A stretch of DNA of 64,000 nucleotides from Yponomeuta sedellus (GCA_934045075.1 OW203747.1:5057357-5121356), one strand, 5' to 3'; counted from the stretch's first letter, positions 32,985 through 43,960 are shown. The notes: generated by a model from the sequence alone, not told the origin. Numbers and translations: made by a program.

Positions 32985-33070
32985 TCATAGTTGGGCCGTT
33001 GTACGTAGCAAGCGCTGAGGTATGTAACACTTCAGACACTAGGATTTTCCCAAGATGTTCTCCTTCACGA
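32985..33070 (-). repeat. T3-like SINE fragment
   Basis: cattgtacgtagcaagcg-type block (ttgtacgtagcaagcgctga), cacttcagacac, agatgttctccttcac. Confidence 0.6.
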
Positions 33071-33071
33071 A

Positions 33072-33205
33072 AAAAATACTAAGTTTGGAGTTTTTTTGTC
33101 CATTTTTCTCCAAAATGAGTTTGAAATGGACACCTAATTTGAATTGTAACGTTTATTAAGCCGCAGTTTCTGCGCTACTTTGAATAAAACCTTTCACATT
33201 TCATT
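33072..33205 (+). repeat. LINE LH 3' region
   Basis: ctaagtttggagtttttttg, gaaatggacacctaatttga, taagccgcagtttctgcgct, ending caaattcattctt-like attt repeats. Confidence 0.7.
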
Positions 33206-33254
33206 CTTAGCGATATGTATTGCTACCACTCAAAAATGTGATATACATAACTTA

Positions 33255-33390
33255 GGCCCACTTGCGTCATCCCGGATTAGCTCATTTACCTCGAGTTAAC
33301 CAGTTAAATTCATAATTTCGCATGCGAATTAATAAATTTAACCGGTTAACTCGAGTTAAATGAGCTAACCCGGGCTGACGCAAGTGGGCC
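33255..33390. mobile_element. M3 miniature inverted-repeat element, intact, TTA duplication
   Basis: 136 bp, almost wholly palindromic: ggcccacttgcgtcatcccg faces cgggctgacgcaagtgggcc. TTA at 33252-33254 and 33391-33393. A 3-bp TWA duplication and short inverted ends fit PIF/Harbinger-type MITEs. Confidence 0.85.
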
Positions 33391-33395
33391 TTAGT

Positions 33396-34890
33396 AAACA
33401 GTCATTTTAAATGCCGCGATTTGAACCCACGGCCTCCCGATTTAAGAAGTTACTCTACTTATACTATCGAACGGCAATGTATAATATTTACTAGGCTCGT
33501 CCTCCGAATTTGCCGACGCCATGTTGTGTAAACTGCAAACAGAGGCGTAACGCCGCCAAACGGTCCCTGTATCCGCCATTTTCGACGTTACAGAGGCAAT
33601 TTGGAAGTAAAGTCGCTCCGAATCGCTGTTCTGAAAAGGCATTAAGGTTTACAGGTCTTTCAGTGCCCTCCAGGTGAACTGGTTTACTTAACGAAATGAC
33701 AAGATACAGACACTGGGGACCGACGCAGTGGGAAACTTGATTGGAGTGACTTAAGGCCAATTTTAAAAACTTATTGAGAGGCTAAAAATTCCAAGCAAAC
33801 CAGACTTTGGGCCAGTTTCTGAATGGAGGATTCCTCTAAGTAAACACTTAACTGTAGTGCTATCTCGTCGAATTTCTCAGGGAAGAGCGTAACAGAACGT
33901 TACTTAATATTTACTGTGTAAAATTGTGAATAAAATTCACCTTAGAACCTTGTCAAATGAACCTCTTCTACCCTGATGTATGAGAAAATGACTTTTTTGA
34001 CTTTGACAAGGTACTGAAGTGCATACATGTTAGTGCACGTGACTGCACACAAACTCACCTAAGCCGCTGGAAAAACAAAGAGAGAGAGAGAAAGAGATAG
34101 ATAGAGAATGCCTTATTGCACAACCAGAAAAAATAATACAACAATGATGTCTGAACTTGATTAGCCTTGGTTAGAATATTTTCGGGGCTTAATCGCGTAG
34201 TAATTTATTGCTATTTTAACTCGACGTATCGACGACGTTACAGTCGTCGTGGTCACGAGAACACTGATAGCTGGCACCCGTTCGCATCTTCGGCTGATAT
34301 TGGCTGACGATTATGCACTCGTATAATCGTGGTAATCGTGCTCGTATTCGCACTCGCATTCGCAGCGTAGTCGCGGTGGGTGGCAGTGTCGTCTCGGCGT
34401 ATCAAGCCGTGGGGTGTTGTTGGGTTTCGTTACTATCGTTGGGCGCCAGTGGAACGTTTTATAACTTTTATAATAATAAATAAGCTCTGGAACGACTTCA
34501 GGTATGGTTTTATTTGTAGATATTACATGTAGATAAAACAGAAAAACTGGATAAAAACGGATAAGCGGAGAAGCAGATAAAAAGTCAGATCTGGTCAAAG
34601 AGTAAAGTAGTAGTCGTTGAAAAATGAGGGAAATTGAAGAATGAGTGACAAATTTAAATATTTAAAAATGATAGATAGAAAAAGAAATAAAAATGGTGTA
34701 AAGAGGTTTGCACCGTTACAAGACTACCCTCAATCAGCCATCACAAAGCACTATTAGGGTTGCGACACACGACACTGACAATATCGGATGATAAGCCATG
34801 CGACTTTTTTCACTCGAATACTTCTTGATGACCGGATCCCACGTTTGCGACAGTTTGAAACAACAAAAAAAGTTAAATTTGATTAGTCTT
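33396..34890. other. Mostly unassigned
   Basis: A decayed tRNA-like SINE head lies on the minus strand at about 33415-33475 (gccgcgatttgaacccacgg). A GA-rich run lies at 34076-34110. The 95-codon and shorter frames show no domain. Confidence 0.4.
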
Positions 34891-34895
34891 GATTG

Positions 34896-35065
34896 ACTGC
34901 CTCGTTGGTCTAGCCGTTAAGCGCTTGGATACCATGACAGAGGTCGTGGGTTTGATTCCCACTGGGGGCCGCCGTACATTTGTACTCCAGTGGTTACCCT
35001 AGTACAGGGTATCCTAGTTTGGGACCAGGTCAAGTGATTGTGTAGCGTGAAAGTTATTATTATTA
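34896..35065 (+). repeat. T4 tRNA-derived SINE
   Basis: ctgcctcgttggtctagccg (A box), gtgggtttgattcccac (B box), gggtatcctagtttgggacc, ending gttattattatta. The same family as 236-640. Confidence 0.75.
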
Positions 35066-35164
35066 AATCTAAGTAATGTTACACAATTGACGGTCTTATC
35101 TTTTAGAGCGCTCTCTTCCAGACAACCTTTGGATAGAGTGGATTGCATAAAGAACATACGTATT

Positions 35165-35269
35165 TAAAAACCTATTTACAGGCTAAAAATTTCACCCATG
35201 CCGGGATTCGAACCGGCAACCTCTGGCTATCCGTGCCAGCGCTCTACCAATTGACTTAACAATTGAATT
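35165..35269 (-). repeat. T1 repeat, 5' truncated, with 12-bp TSD
   Basis: The tRNA-like core is cut in the D arm; the 3' end is at aaataggtttttaaa. AACATACGTATT is duplicated exactly at 35153-35164 and 35270-35281. Confidence 0.85.
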
Positions 35270-35689
35270 AACATACGTATTGTAACGGACCACTTAGTAA
35301 AACACTGGATTAGAAAAAATACTTTTTTTATTAACTTTTTTATCACGAAAACCTAGCCTACCTGAGTTGCAACACGACTGACACCTAAACAGAACGTTAC
35401 GATATCATTTAAAATAATTCTAAGGCAATCTAATTATCATTGACTGTTCAACTTAACTAAAGAAATAAAATAAAATTGAGAAGCAATGCACTGAAACAGA
35501 TTTTACTGTTTTTTTTACTTCCTAATTGATGTTCATCTTTCCCATTACTGTGTTATTTTTTATATGCATGCATTTGTAGCAATTTAAATAATTTTTTTCT
35601 TTCTTTCACTGTAAGTTTAGTGAGGGCCTGGAGATCTGTCACAGGATCTTTCCTACTATGGACTCCAGCCTCTCACATACGAATAAGTC

Positions 35690-36035
35690 ATGATTGCATT
35701 AAAAAGTTAAAATACTTTGCTAAAATCCGCCAAAAATCCCACAAGCACCATGCGGCTAGCTAATGCACCGCCCTCCCTCCCACTTTTTCAAGCAGAAGCA
35801 AGACACGAACACAGCACCACCAACACCAATACTTTTGTGAGAAAACACGCGACGCGTTTCGCCTCCAACACGAGGCATCCTCAGGCTCCCAAATACAAGT
35901 CACTTGAAAAAGTGGGAGGGAGGGCGGTGCATTAGCTAACCGCATGGTGCTTATGGGATTTTTGGCGGAATTTAGCAAAGTAATTTTAACTTTTTAATGC
36001 TATTATGGATTTCAAAAGTAACGCCTGATTCCATA
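35690..36035. mobile_element. FB fold-back element with core, orientation 2
   Basis: The outer arms have the same orientation as in 32030-32385 (right flank ctattatggatttc), but the core is inverted: gcgacgcgtttcgcctccaa, cgaggcatcctcaggctc. The inner arms cccactttttcaag / cttgaaaaagtggg are retained. Confidence 0.85.
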
Positions 36036-36119
36036 GAAGTACACTATTTGTATTTCAGTGTCCTTACACGGTTGGAAGGGCACTGCAATACAGTTGGTCT
36101 TAGGACGGATCAGAGCGGG

Positions 36120-36350
36120 TTTTTTTATATAGCCTATAAACGCTCCACTGCAGTACACAGGCCTCTCTCAGAGAGAGAGACAGAGAGAGAGCGAGCGAGA
36201 AGGAGAGAGAGAGAGTATGGTCTTACCATGCCCAATGCGGATTGGCACTTTCAAGCGCTGAGTTATTTGAATATTTTAGTCCCTCAGGTTTCTTGACGAT
36301 GTTATCCTTCACAATTAGTAAGTTGTATTGCGCCTATAACTTCTCGTATT
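36120..36350 (-). repeat. T3-like SINE with expanded GA run
   Basis: cactgcagtacacaggcctc, (GA)n at 36165-36215, ccaatgcggattggcacttt, gatgttatccttcacaatta. Confidence 0.6.
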
Positions 36351-36404
36351 ATATGTAAATGGGTGGAATTTTTAGCCTAGAAGTAACTTGGTTGACTGGT
36401 AGAA

Positions 36405-36482
36405 AATGCTTATGGCATTAAGTTCGCCGCATTGTACAATTTTATGGTGCAATAAAGTATTAATAATAATAATAATAATAAC
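36405..36482 (+). repeat. LINE 3' end with (TAA)n tail
   Basis: gactggtagaaaatgcttat, gcattaagttcgcc, gtgcaataaagta, then (ATA)n. Same family at 59625-59728. Confidence 0.65.
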
Positions 36483-37520
36483 TTGCATAGAAGTCATGAT
36501 TGTTCAAATTCTTTTATTTTGTGCACTTACAACAAGATACAAAATACCTCTGTGGGAAGGAAATATAGTATATTTCATTACAAGTGCGGAAAGGCTGTCA
36601 TTGCAAAGAGTTCCGGCAAATGCGAACCGAGCCGAGGCGCAGCCGAAGGCGAGGGTTGACAGTCGGAACAAGTTGCAATGACGGTTCCGCACGTGTACTG
36701 AACGACTATTTTTAATACAGTTGCGAAAAAAATAAGCAATTTAATAAAGAAAAAATATTTTGAAAATGGCGCCAACCGTAAAAAAATATAAGCAGAGATT
36801 TTTTTTTCTTCACCCATTCTAGTAGGCAAAGGGAACTATGCCCATACAGCCAAGTCTTCAGTAGATTTTTTTTATTGATATGAAATGAAAATGAAATTTA
36901 ATGAGATGAAATGAAATTAAACCTAACTTAACTCATTCAATCAAATAATTAAATCTGATATTGTAACAAATTAGTAGCTCATAAAAACTCCTATGAATTT
37001 TTTTAGTAAAAACTTCATGGTTGGTTTTTCTTTTTAATAGACATTATTTGACAGTTGGGAAAGAAAAGGCACGAGTGCGGTAAAGGTAAAAAAAAGCACG
37101 AGTGTGTAATAACCCGAATCCCGCACGCTATACGTCCCTGTAATACCCCACTTTTTGAGCAACTGTATTAAAATATAAATTACTTACTTACTTACTAATT
37201 CATACTTGACTGATGGACGGCTGCGCCCGCCAGCTATTATAAAGAAGTATCGTTACAGTATACATAAATAATAAAACCGAAAATAAATCATGAGAGAGGA
37301 AACGAGGTCAAAATTCTCTTTTTATCACACGCTAGCCCATCACGAGCTCTTTAAACACGAGAACCCACTCTTCTCTGAATTGCCATTTCTTTCTAATGCC
37401 CATATAAAATCCGTAAATGAGTTTTAAAGGGTTTTCCAAATCGAACTGAGTGTGGCCCGAAGGCAAAAGCTTTTTCCTGCAGAAAAACAAAAAAAACCGC
37501 CCAAACACGAATTGCTCGCG
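36483..37520. other. No recognised feature
   Basis: AT-rich. An imperfect mirror of gaaatgaaa tracts lies near 36885-36925. Confidence 0.4.
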
Positions 37521-37522
37521 AC

Positions 37523-37868
37523 GAATCGCTCGTAGCCCCGGCTGCCTGAGTGATCTTAAACGATCACGACGGTTAAGCAATATAGGGTGCGTTCAAAGCA
37601 CGGATAGGTGGCCATCTATGAATAACGCTAGTAGCACTTTTCCGAGCGGTTCCGTACTTCGCGAGGCACGTTAAGCATTTGGTGCCGATTATAGATGGCA
37701 GTCGTTGAGCCAAGTCACAACTTAGGGCGGCTTCAAAACTTCTGACAGTAAAGCCCGCCACTGCCTTACAATCCTTCACCAACTCGGACTTGGCCCCCGT
37801 ATGGCCTAACCTTCCTGCATTGCAGAAAGAGACCCGTGCCCCAGCAGTGGGGACATACAGTGTTGATA
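37523..37868 (+). repeat. S5b variant SINE, nearly complete
   Basis: Head gctcgtagccccggctgcct, variant promoter gatcacgacggttaagcaat and ggataggtggccatctatg, then the common S5 middle and tail to cagtggggacatacag. Confidence 0.8.
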
Positions 37869-38273
37869 TCATTATTATTACCCATACTTACTATTACCAT
37901 ATAATAAATAAACGCTTATGATAGTCAATTGCATATTTTTATGCAGATACACCATTACACTTGTACATAGCACATAAGAACTTTGTTACCGATAGGAGTA
38001 TGTCAACAATATCTTTAACTACTTGTGACACACAAACACATCTGGAAGTTGCAATTCTATTGATGAATTATTCATACGCGATACAGTGCTAACTTTTCAC
38101 TTTTCCTGCCTGAGGGAAATATAAAAAGTTATGCCAGGGACTTTTTCATTATCAACGTGAGATGTGACTTTTTTAGGGTCCCGCGCTTCGAGGGTATCAA
38201 AAGGACCCAAACTCTGTGTGATTAAAGCGCAGTTTTATATATACTGCTCAAAACAATTATATAAATAAGATTA

Positions 38274-38494
38274 CTTCTTCAGGCTATATTAGTCCACTGC
38301 TGGACATGCCCTCCTCTGATGAGCGCCATAGCGCAAGGTTGTGCCATTATTGGGGTGTAATGCCTATAATTCTCACCATGGGAATTATACTGCAGGGGCG
38401 CTGCTGCCCACCCACCGGTTTGTGTCCCTTTGTCGCCTTTTACGACTGGAGGAATTTGGGTTGGTGTTATTTTCTAGGCCGACAACACACAGCA
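38274..38494 (-). repeat. F SINE with internal deletion
   Basis: cttcttcaggctatattagt, gcgccatagcgcaaggttgt, ggcgctgctgcccacccac-like block, ggccgacaacacacagc. Confidence 0.75.
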
Positions 38495-38767
38495 GAAATA
38501 AGATTTTAATGTAGAATAAAGAAAAAATTGCTTTTGGAAAATTAGCTGCTTCAAAAGGAAAATCGGAACGCTTACAAAATATATTTTTTGTTCAACCGTC
38601 AGTCCCTCCGTCTAACCGTCCGTGCGGCAGACGTGAAAAGAGTGAAAGTATAAACACGATACATTAAAATTCAATACTACGTTTTACAATTTCTTGAAGT
38701 TGTGAAAAAACCAAATGTCGAAGTTAACTCAAAAAAAAAACGTTACGGCCGTACATGCAGCAAAAAA

Positions 38768-38890
38768 CGTAATACAGAGAATATTGTAAAGAGGTTCGAA
38801 ATTTCACTGATGCCGGTGAGTCGCCCATTAGCTCAGTTGGAAAGATAGGCACGGATAGCCAGAGTTCGCGGGTTCGACTCCCGGGATACT
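38768..38890 (+). repeat. T1 repeat, short form
   Basis: From gtaatacagagaatattg to the B box and cccgggatactg. Part of the anticodon stem is deleted, and the 3' end is lost. Confidence 0.75.
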
Positions 38891-38944
38891 GTGTCAATAC
38901 TGTGTCACGGGATTATTATACATTAGATACATTTTTTTATGTAG

Positions 38945-39140
38945 CCTCTATACCTACTTCCTACTGCATGGCACAGGCCTTCTCTCAGACAGAGAGAGAG
39001 AGTGAGTATGGGCTTAATACCACGCGTATCTACCGCGGATTGGCTGTTTGAAGGTTTCAAGCCTCGAGGTATGTAAACACATCAGACACATACAGGTTTC
39101 CTCACGATGTTTTCCTTTACAGTCACAATTTGTAACAGGA
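38945..39140 (-). repeat. T3-like SINE
   Basis: catggcacaggccttctctc, (GA)n, gagtatgggcttaatacc, ccgcggattggctg, tcctcacgatgttttccttt. Confidence 0.65.
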
Positions 39141-39620
39141 AAGACTTAAATACAGACTAATTTAAACTGCATTTGAGGAGAGTTTTAAAGGAATCGTGTT
39201 CTTTAAATCACATCGGTTACCTAAAAGCTAACATATTATATTGGATTATAAGACGCGGCTACTAGGCGGTCTGACCCAATAAAGGCTACATTTAATTATC
39301 TGGATTAAGCGCATTGAATGAAAATTGAATTTAACAGGAACTTAAAAAACATGTCACATGACGCGACCAAACAGAACCTGTACAGTCGTCACCACATCAA
39401 TCGTTACATTCATGAAGGAACTCCGTTACCTTACGGGTGACTTTGCAACTAAAATGTATGTGCTCTTGACTGTACCTTCTTCAGCCCTTCCCTCCTTCAG
39501 TTTGATGGTGATTCTGAAAGTAATAGCACTTTTACTACCGCGTCCTTTTTAGACGCCTCAGTATGCTTAGTGGGCAGAGAAAAACGTATTTTATACCTAA
39601 TGTACTCGTAACATAACACA
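39141..39620. other. No recognised feature
   Basis: Unassigned sequence; the 64-codon frame at 39358 shows no recognisable domain. Confidence 0.4.
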
Positions 39621-39624
39621 GAAT

Positions 39625-39988
39625 CGCTCGTGGCCTATTGCAACTTAATGAATGGTATCAGTCACTCGGGTTAAGCAACAACAAGCGCGGTCATGTGCTA
39701 GATGGGTGACCGTCCCGTGACTACCGTTAGTGGCATTGTTTCCGAGTGCTTCCGTGCTTCGCAAGGCACGTTAAGCCGTTGGATCCGGCTGTCATATGAT
39801 GGCAGTCGTTAAGCCCATGTAAGAGGCCTTATAGGCGGCTGGGTAACTTCTTACAGTAAGGCCCGCCACTGCCTTACAGTCCTCCACAACCCCGGATTTG
39901 GCTCCCGTGGTGGAGTATGGCCTAACCTTCCTGCGATGCAGGAAGAGACCTGTGCCCCAGCAGTGGGGACATTTAAGGGTTGATGTCG
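39625..39988 (+). repeat. S5 SINE, full length
   Basis: cgctcgtggcctattgcaac, gttaagcaacaacaagcgcg, gcaaggcacgttaagccg, ccagcagtggggacatttaa, gggttgatgtcg. Confidence 0.85.
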
Positions 39989-40640
39989 TAAATAGTATTT
40001 TGGATTGCCAATTAAATGAGCCGCGGTTTCGAAAACACTCAGATTTCAGCCTGTATATATCTCTGATGAAGGGTGTTTATTCATCAGGGTAGCTTAGTTT
40101 AAAACATCCAGAAGCATTATTAAAATGAAATGTGTGAAAAGGACAGCGGACACAGCAAACCCGAGAGTGGAAGCGAGAGGTAATTGTCTGGAAAATCGGC
40201 TATCTCGCAACAACGACCAGGCATCTACTAGGGCAACTATGATCTAAACATGATGTGGGAAACTGAATATATAAGTGGAGTAAGCATTAAGAAGTGTTTA
40301 TGAATAAAAAATCACTTGCAACCTAACAGAATAACAGAATAAATAATTGTTTTGTAACAATTACATACACTTTGTTTTATTTTACTATAACGTACAATGT
40401 TATGAGGATTTTATTTTCACTTTAATTTCATTAGCTACAATGGCCCAAATATATAAAACATATATCATAAAATCTAAAAATATGAACAAAGAAAACCGCA
40501 CTGGATGAAAATAAATATTTTTTTCCATTCAGTGCTGCCGAATTAGGCTATCAAATTATACTTAACTTAATAACTTAACTTTCAGACAATATAATAACAT
40601 GCCCTCTGGGATACATGCGTAAGTTTGAAGTATATTATGT
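39989..40640. other. No recognised feature
   Basis: AT-rich spacer. Confidence 0.4.
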
Positions 40641-40644
40641 TTAT

Positions 40645-40862
40645 AAGCCGTTGGTGCCGGCTGTCTTTTAATGGCAGTCGTTAAGCGATTTCAGATGCCT
40701 TATGGGCAGCTCAATTACTTCTGACAATAAGGCCCGCCACTATATTGCAATCCTCACCAAACCCGGACTTGGCCCCCCTTGTGGAATATGGCCTAACCTT
40801 CCTGCAATGCAGGAAGAGACCCGTGCCTCAGCAGTGGGGACATACAAGAGTTGATATCGATG
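40645..40862 (+). repeat. S5 SINE, 5' truncated
   Basis: From aagccgttggtgccggctgt to cagcagtggggacatacaag, agttgatatcg. Confidence 0.8.
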
Positions 40863-41685
40863 TTTATTTAGTTACTTCACAGCAGGAAATGTTTCGTAAC
40901 TCTGTGAAACTCGTATGTTAGAGCTAGGCCATTGGGTATATTCAGAGGGTTATCATACGTTATTGTTCCAAAGTTATTTATGAGCTCCCTACAATAATGT
41001 TTTGTTCCCAAATTGTCCTCCGATTGTTAGTGGCCCTATCCTGAAATGTCAATTTCCCACAATATCCTTTTGCTTCTAAAAGTCCTTTTTCCATAATAAC
41101 GCTTCCTCAAAACATAAAATACTTTAAGAAAAAAACAAGCCAAGAAAGCTTCTGTGGATCTTGACGACGACATACATGAAGACGCTGGCATAGGCTGTTT
41201 TATCGTTGCATTGCGAACTGTCGATACTTTTGTGTTAAAAGGTCCCGCAAATCTTCAAGAAAGGACGGGCCTAGCAAAAGATTGCTCAACATGGGCTCCA
41301 GGGGTTTTGCCTTGAGTTGACTACAGCGTCTACACTGGAAGATTTTATGCCGTACCACCGGACAGGACTTTGCTCCTAAAGATATACCTTTCTTTAAATA
41401 TGCAATACTTTAAACCAAATGAATAAAGATCATCATGTTTGAGTCAAGTCCATCTCGAACTTTGCCGGTTTTTCATAACTACCATAGTTTTTACCGCTTA
41501 AAAATGAGATTCACAGCGTTCTTTCAATTATTCTAAAAAGCACATACCTTATTCGTGCGGCTCAACAATTATCATAATAATTCATGCGGAATACAATTTT
41601 TAACCACAATAATCTGTTATTGCTAAGAATTTCAAGTTCACATCCAAAAAACGTTCATTATATAACAAGCATGTCATGCACCCGA
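40863..41685. other. Unassigned, possibly unique sequence
   Basis: No match to the repeats of this window. The stretch 41140-41400 is less AT-rich than its surroundings, but no frame stays open. Confidence 0.4.
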
Positions 41686-41689
41686 ATGG

Positions 41690-41890
41690 GTAGGCGAAAC
41701 TCGCCACCGAATGGGTGCCACACGACGGACATCGAAACCGAGGCCGGCCTAGAAGACGGTGGAGAGATAATCTCGACCACCATCTGCCGGTGTAGTCTAA
41801 GGTGGCCGAGAACAGAAAACTGGACTGAATCGGAGGCCTTTGCCCAGCACTGGCACACAAACATAGAGGCTACGTTAAAAAAAATATGAC
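41690..41890 (+). pseudogene. LINE LI, C-terminal protein fragment
   Basis: One frame reads RNRGRPRRRWRDNLDHHLP, stop, SKVAENRKLD. The next frame reads EAFAQHWH. The G-R-P-x-R-R-W-R-D-x-L-D motif and the E-A-F-A-Q-x-W ending are typical of insect LINE protein ends. At least two stops and one frameshift are present. Confidence 0.65.
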
Positions 41891-41929
41891 AAGAACTTTA
41901 AGTATAAGTATGTATCAATATTCAAATTT

Positions 41930-42195
41930 GCACTGGCTACCCGTCTTTCTAATTTCCTTCAGCAACTTTCCATCGTAAGGTTGTCTGGAAGAAATTGCTT
42001 TTAGCAATAATGCCGCCAATTGTACTATGTATATTTGCAATTGTTTTGTATTTGTTGTTTTTAGAGAGAGAGAGAGAGAGAGACATTTATTTGAAGCCAC
42101 AAAGATACAATACACATAACACACATAACGATATTAAAATAATACAGACAAATAAATTTTCCAGTGTACAATAAAGAATATTCTTATCTTATCTT
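41930..42195 (+). repeat. LINE 3' region with TATCTTATCTT tail and (GA)n insertion
   Basis: gtctggaagaaattgctttt, agcaataatgccgccaattg, (GA)n at 42062-42083, ccagtgtacaataaagaata, ttcttatcttatctt. Confidence 0.7.
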
Positions 42196-42500
42196 GAATT
42201 ATCGACAACCCCAAAAGCGATGTACGTAGATAATGAATGTTTATGAAACGAAAGAGGCTTACTTATCAGGATGTTGGATGGCAAGCTTTGGTTACCCGTA
42301 TGTTGTGGCGAAAATGCAGGGCATGCTTCGTAGCTCTGCCAGCACCGTAGCTTCGACGGCTCCCTTCCTCTGCATTTCTCCTGGATGTTTAATCCCTAGG
42401 GATTCTAACTCCCACAGTTCAGTTATCTACAAATTTACTACAACCACAGTGATACAGACGTTTGACGATTGTGATTCGACCCTAAAACTACTTCTCATCA

Positions 42501-42709
42501 TTACACTATTTTTATTTTTAATGCACTAACCCGTGCTAAGGAACAAATTTAAAAACCTATTTAGAGGCTAAAACTTTCACCCATGCCGGGATTCGAACCC
42601 GCAACCTCTGGCTATCCGTACCAGTACGGCTGGTACGGATAGCCAGAGGTTGCGGGTTCAAATCCCGGCATGGGTGAAAGTTTTAGCCTCTAAATAGGTT
42701 TTTAAATTT
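42501..42709 (-). repeat. T1 repeat: 80-bp inverted arms plus tail, with TSD
   Basis: Arms at 42545-42624 and 42630-42709, with 5 bp between, match at 79 of 80 positions and share variants rare elsewhere (gtaccag and aaactttc). The tail segment lies at the left (42501-42544). ACTTCTCATCA is duplicated exactly at 42490-42500 and 42710-42720. Confidence 0.92.
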
Positions 42710-42714
42710 ACTTC

Positions 42715-42800
42715 TCATCACCATCATTATCAGCCCACCGCTGCCCACTGCTGGGTATAGGCCTGTTCCCCCAAATGCCAGCTCTCAGGGTCTCTTAATG
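42715..42800 (-). repeat. LINE or SINE 3'-end fragment
   Basis: On the minus strand: ggcctatacccagcagtggg, then a GAT/GGT-rich end (gataatgatggtgatgag). Confidence 0.5.
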
Positions 42801-42840
42801 TTTTCATATATATACTCGTCAGTATATATATGAAAACATT
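42795..42840. repeat. Palindrome next to LH
   Basis: aatgttttcatatatatact faces agtatatatatgaaaacatt across about 5 bp (cgtc). It is the 5' boundary of the LH fragment and may be another inverted 5' end. Confidence 0.7.
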
Positions 42841-43137
42841 ATGTACGTTAGGAAAAATATCAGTAACTTTAAAACTTTAGGTAGCCAACACAATGTAAAT
42901 ACTAGAAATAAACATAAACTTTTGTTCCCACTATTTAGGCTGGCAAAGGTTAATACATCCTTCATGGGGCATTGTATACGCTTCTATAATAAAATCCCTG
43001 AAGATATATTAAGCTTGCCTGAATCGCGGTTCAAAAAATATGTTAAGCACACTTTGTGCCAAAAGGGCTACTATAACATAAAGGATTATTTAGATGACAA
43101 TGAGGTCTGGAATGAAAGCCAGTACAATGTATGAGTT
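42841..43137 (+). pseudogene. LINE LH, C-terminal protein fragment
   Basis: 98 codons, with a stop at 43132-43134. Reads RKNISNFKTLGSQHNVNTRN, then KHKLLFPLFRL, MGHCIRFYNKIPEDI, RFKKYVKHTLCQKGYYNIKD. The block N-T-R-N-K-H, then F-x-N-K-I-P, then G-Y-Y-x-I-x-D is the familiar last part of one insect non-LTR retrotransposon protein, after the RT domain. The start codon is accidental; this is a 5'-truncated copy. Confidence 0.75.
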
Positions 43138-43399
43138 CTATGTTTATAATGTAAACTATGTTAATTAAGGACTTTTGAAAAGACTAAGTTAGGAGTTTTT
43201 TTGTCCATTTTTTCTCCTAAATGATCTAGATTTTGAAATGGACACCTAGTTTGAATTGTAACGTTCATTAAGCCGCAGTTTCTGTGCTACTTTGAATAAA
43301 ACCTTTTCATTTCATTTCATTTCATTTCATTTCATTTCATTTCATTTCATTTCATTTCATTTCATTTCATTTCATTTCATTTCATTTCATTTCATTTCT
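43138..43399 (+). repeat. LINE LH 3' region ending in (ATTTC)n
   Basis: taggagtttttttgtccatt, gccgcagtttctgtgctact, ttgaataaaacc, then about 20 perfect TTTCA units (43302-43399). Because the pentamer also ends other LH copies, it is part of the element and not an unrelated microsatellite. Confidence 0.8.
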
Positions 43400-43492
43400 T
43401 GCCAGCCGCATCCACGGACACAGAACCGATTTTAAAATCGTCCACCTACGGACAGCTGCCTAGTCTGCCCACTGAACGCTTTACTGACCCTT

Positions 43493-43600
43493 CTTCTTCT
43501 TCTTCTTCAGGCTGTATTAGTCCACTGCTGGACATAGCCCTCCCCTAATGAGCGCCATGGCGCAAGGTTGTGCCATCATTGGGTGGTAATGCCCATAATC
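43493..43600 (-). repeat. F SINE, 5' truncated
   Basis: cttcttcttcttcaggctgt, tccactgctggacatagccc, ggtaatgcccataatc, ending at a palindrome. Confidence 0.75.
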
Positions 43601-43668
43601 TACAAACCATTTACAGTATCTAGGGCCAGTATTATGGACTGGCCCTAGATACTGTAAATGGTTTGTAG
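43600..43668. repeat. 31-bp perfect inverted repeat
   Basis: The arms at 43600-43630 and 43638-43668 are exact complements (ctacaaaccatttacagtat, ctagggccagt) with a 7-bp loop. It lies directly at the truncated end of F. Confidence 0.9.
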
Positions 43669-43744
43669 TACAATAACACATGCACAAACGTAGTGATTTA
43701 CATTCGTTGCTGCTTTGACTCAAAGGCTGCACATATCAAACCCT

Positions 43745-43870
43745 CTAGGTCTTGTCCATTTTTTCTCTAAAATGATCTAGATTTTGTAATAGGCACCTTT
43801 GAATTGTAACGTCCACTAAGCCGCAGTTTCCGCGCTACTTTTGATTTCATTCATTTCGTTCATTTCGCCA
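43745..43870 (+). repeat. LINE LH 3' region
   Basis: gtccattttttctctaaaat, taagccgcagtttccgcgct, ending attcatttcgttcatttcg. Confidence 0.65.
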
Positions 43871-43894
43871 ATGGTATAAAAAAGCAAGTCAGTG

Positions 43895-43960
43895 ACCTTT
43901 TTGCGATGCGGGAAAAGACCCGTGCCCCAGCAGTGGGGTCATACAAAAGGGTCGATGTTG
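43895..43960 (+). repeat. S5 SINE, last 65 bp
   Basis: ttgcgatgcgggaaaagacc, ccccagcagtggggtc, gggtcgatgttg. Confidence 0.65.

Noticed and set aside
40062..40092. CTGATGA near a hairpin as hammerhead ribozyme
   Set aside because: ctgatgaagggtg..attcatcag forms a hairpin, but no GAAA box follows.
28035..42709. A CRISPR-like array from regularly recurring T1 and S5 pieces
   Set aside because: Copies are irregularly spaced, in both orientations and flanked by target-site duplications, as expected for retroposons in a eukaryotic genome.
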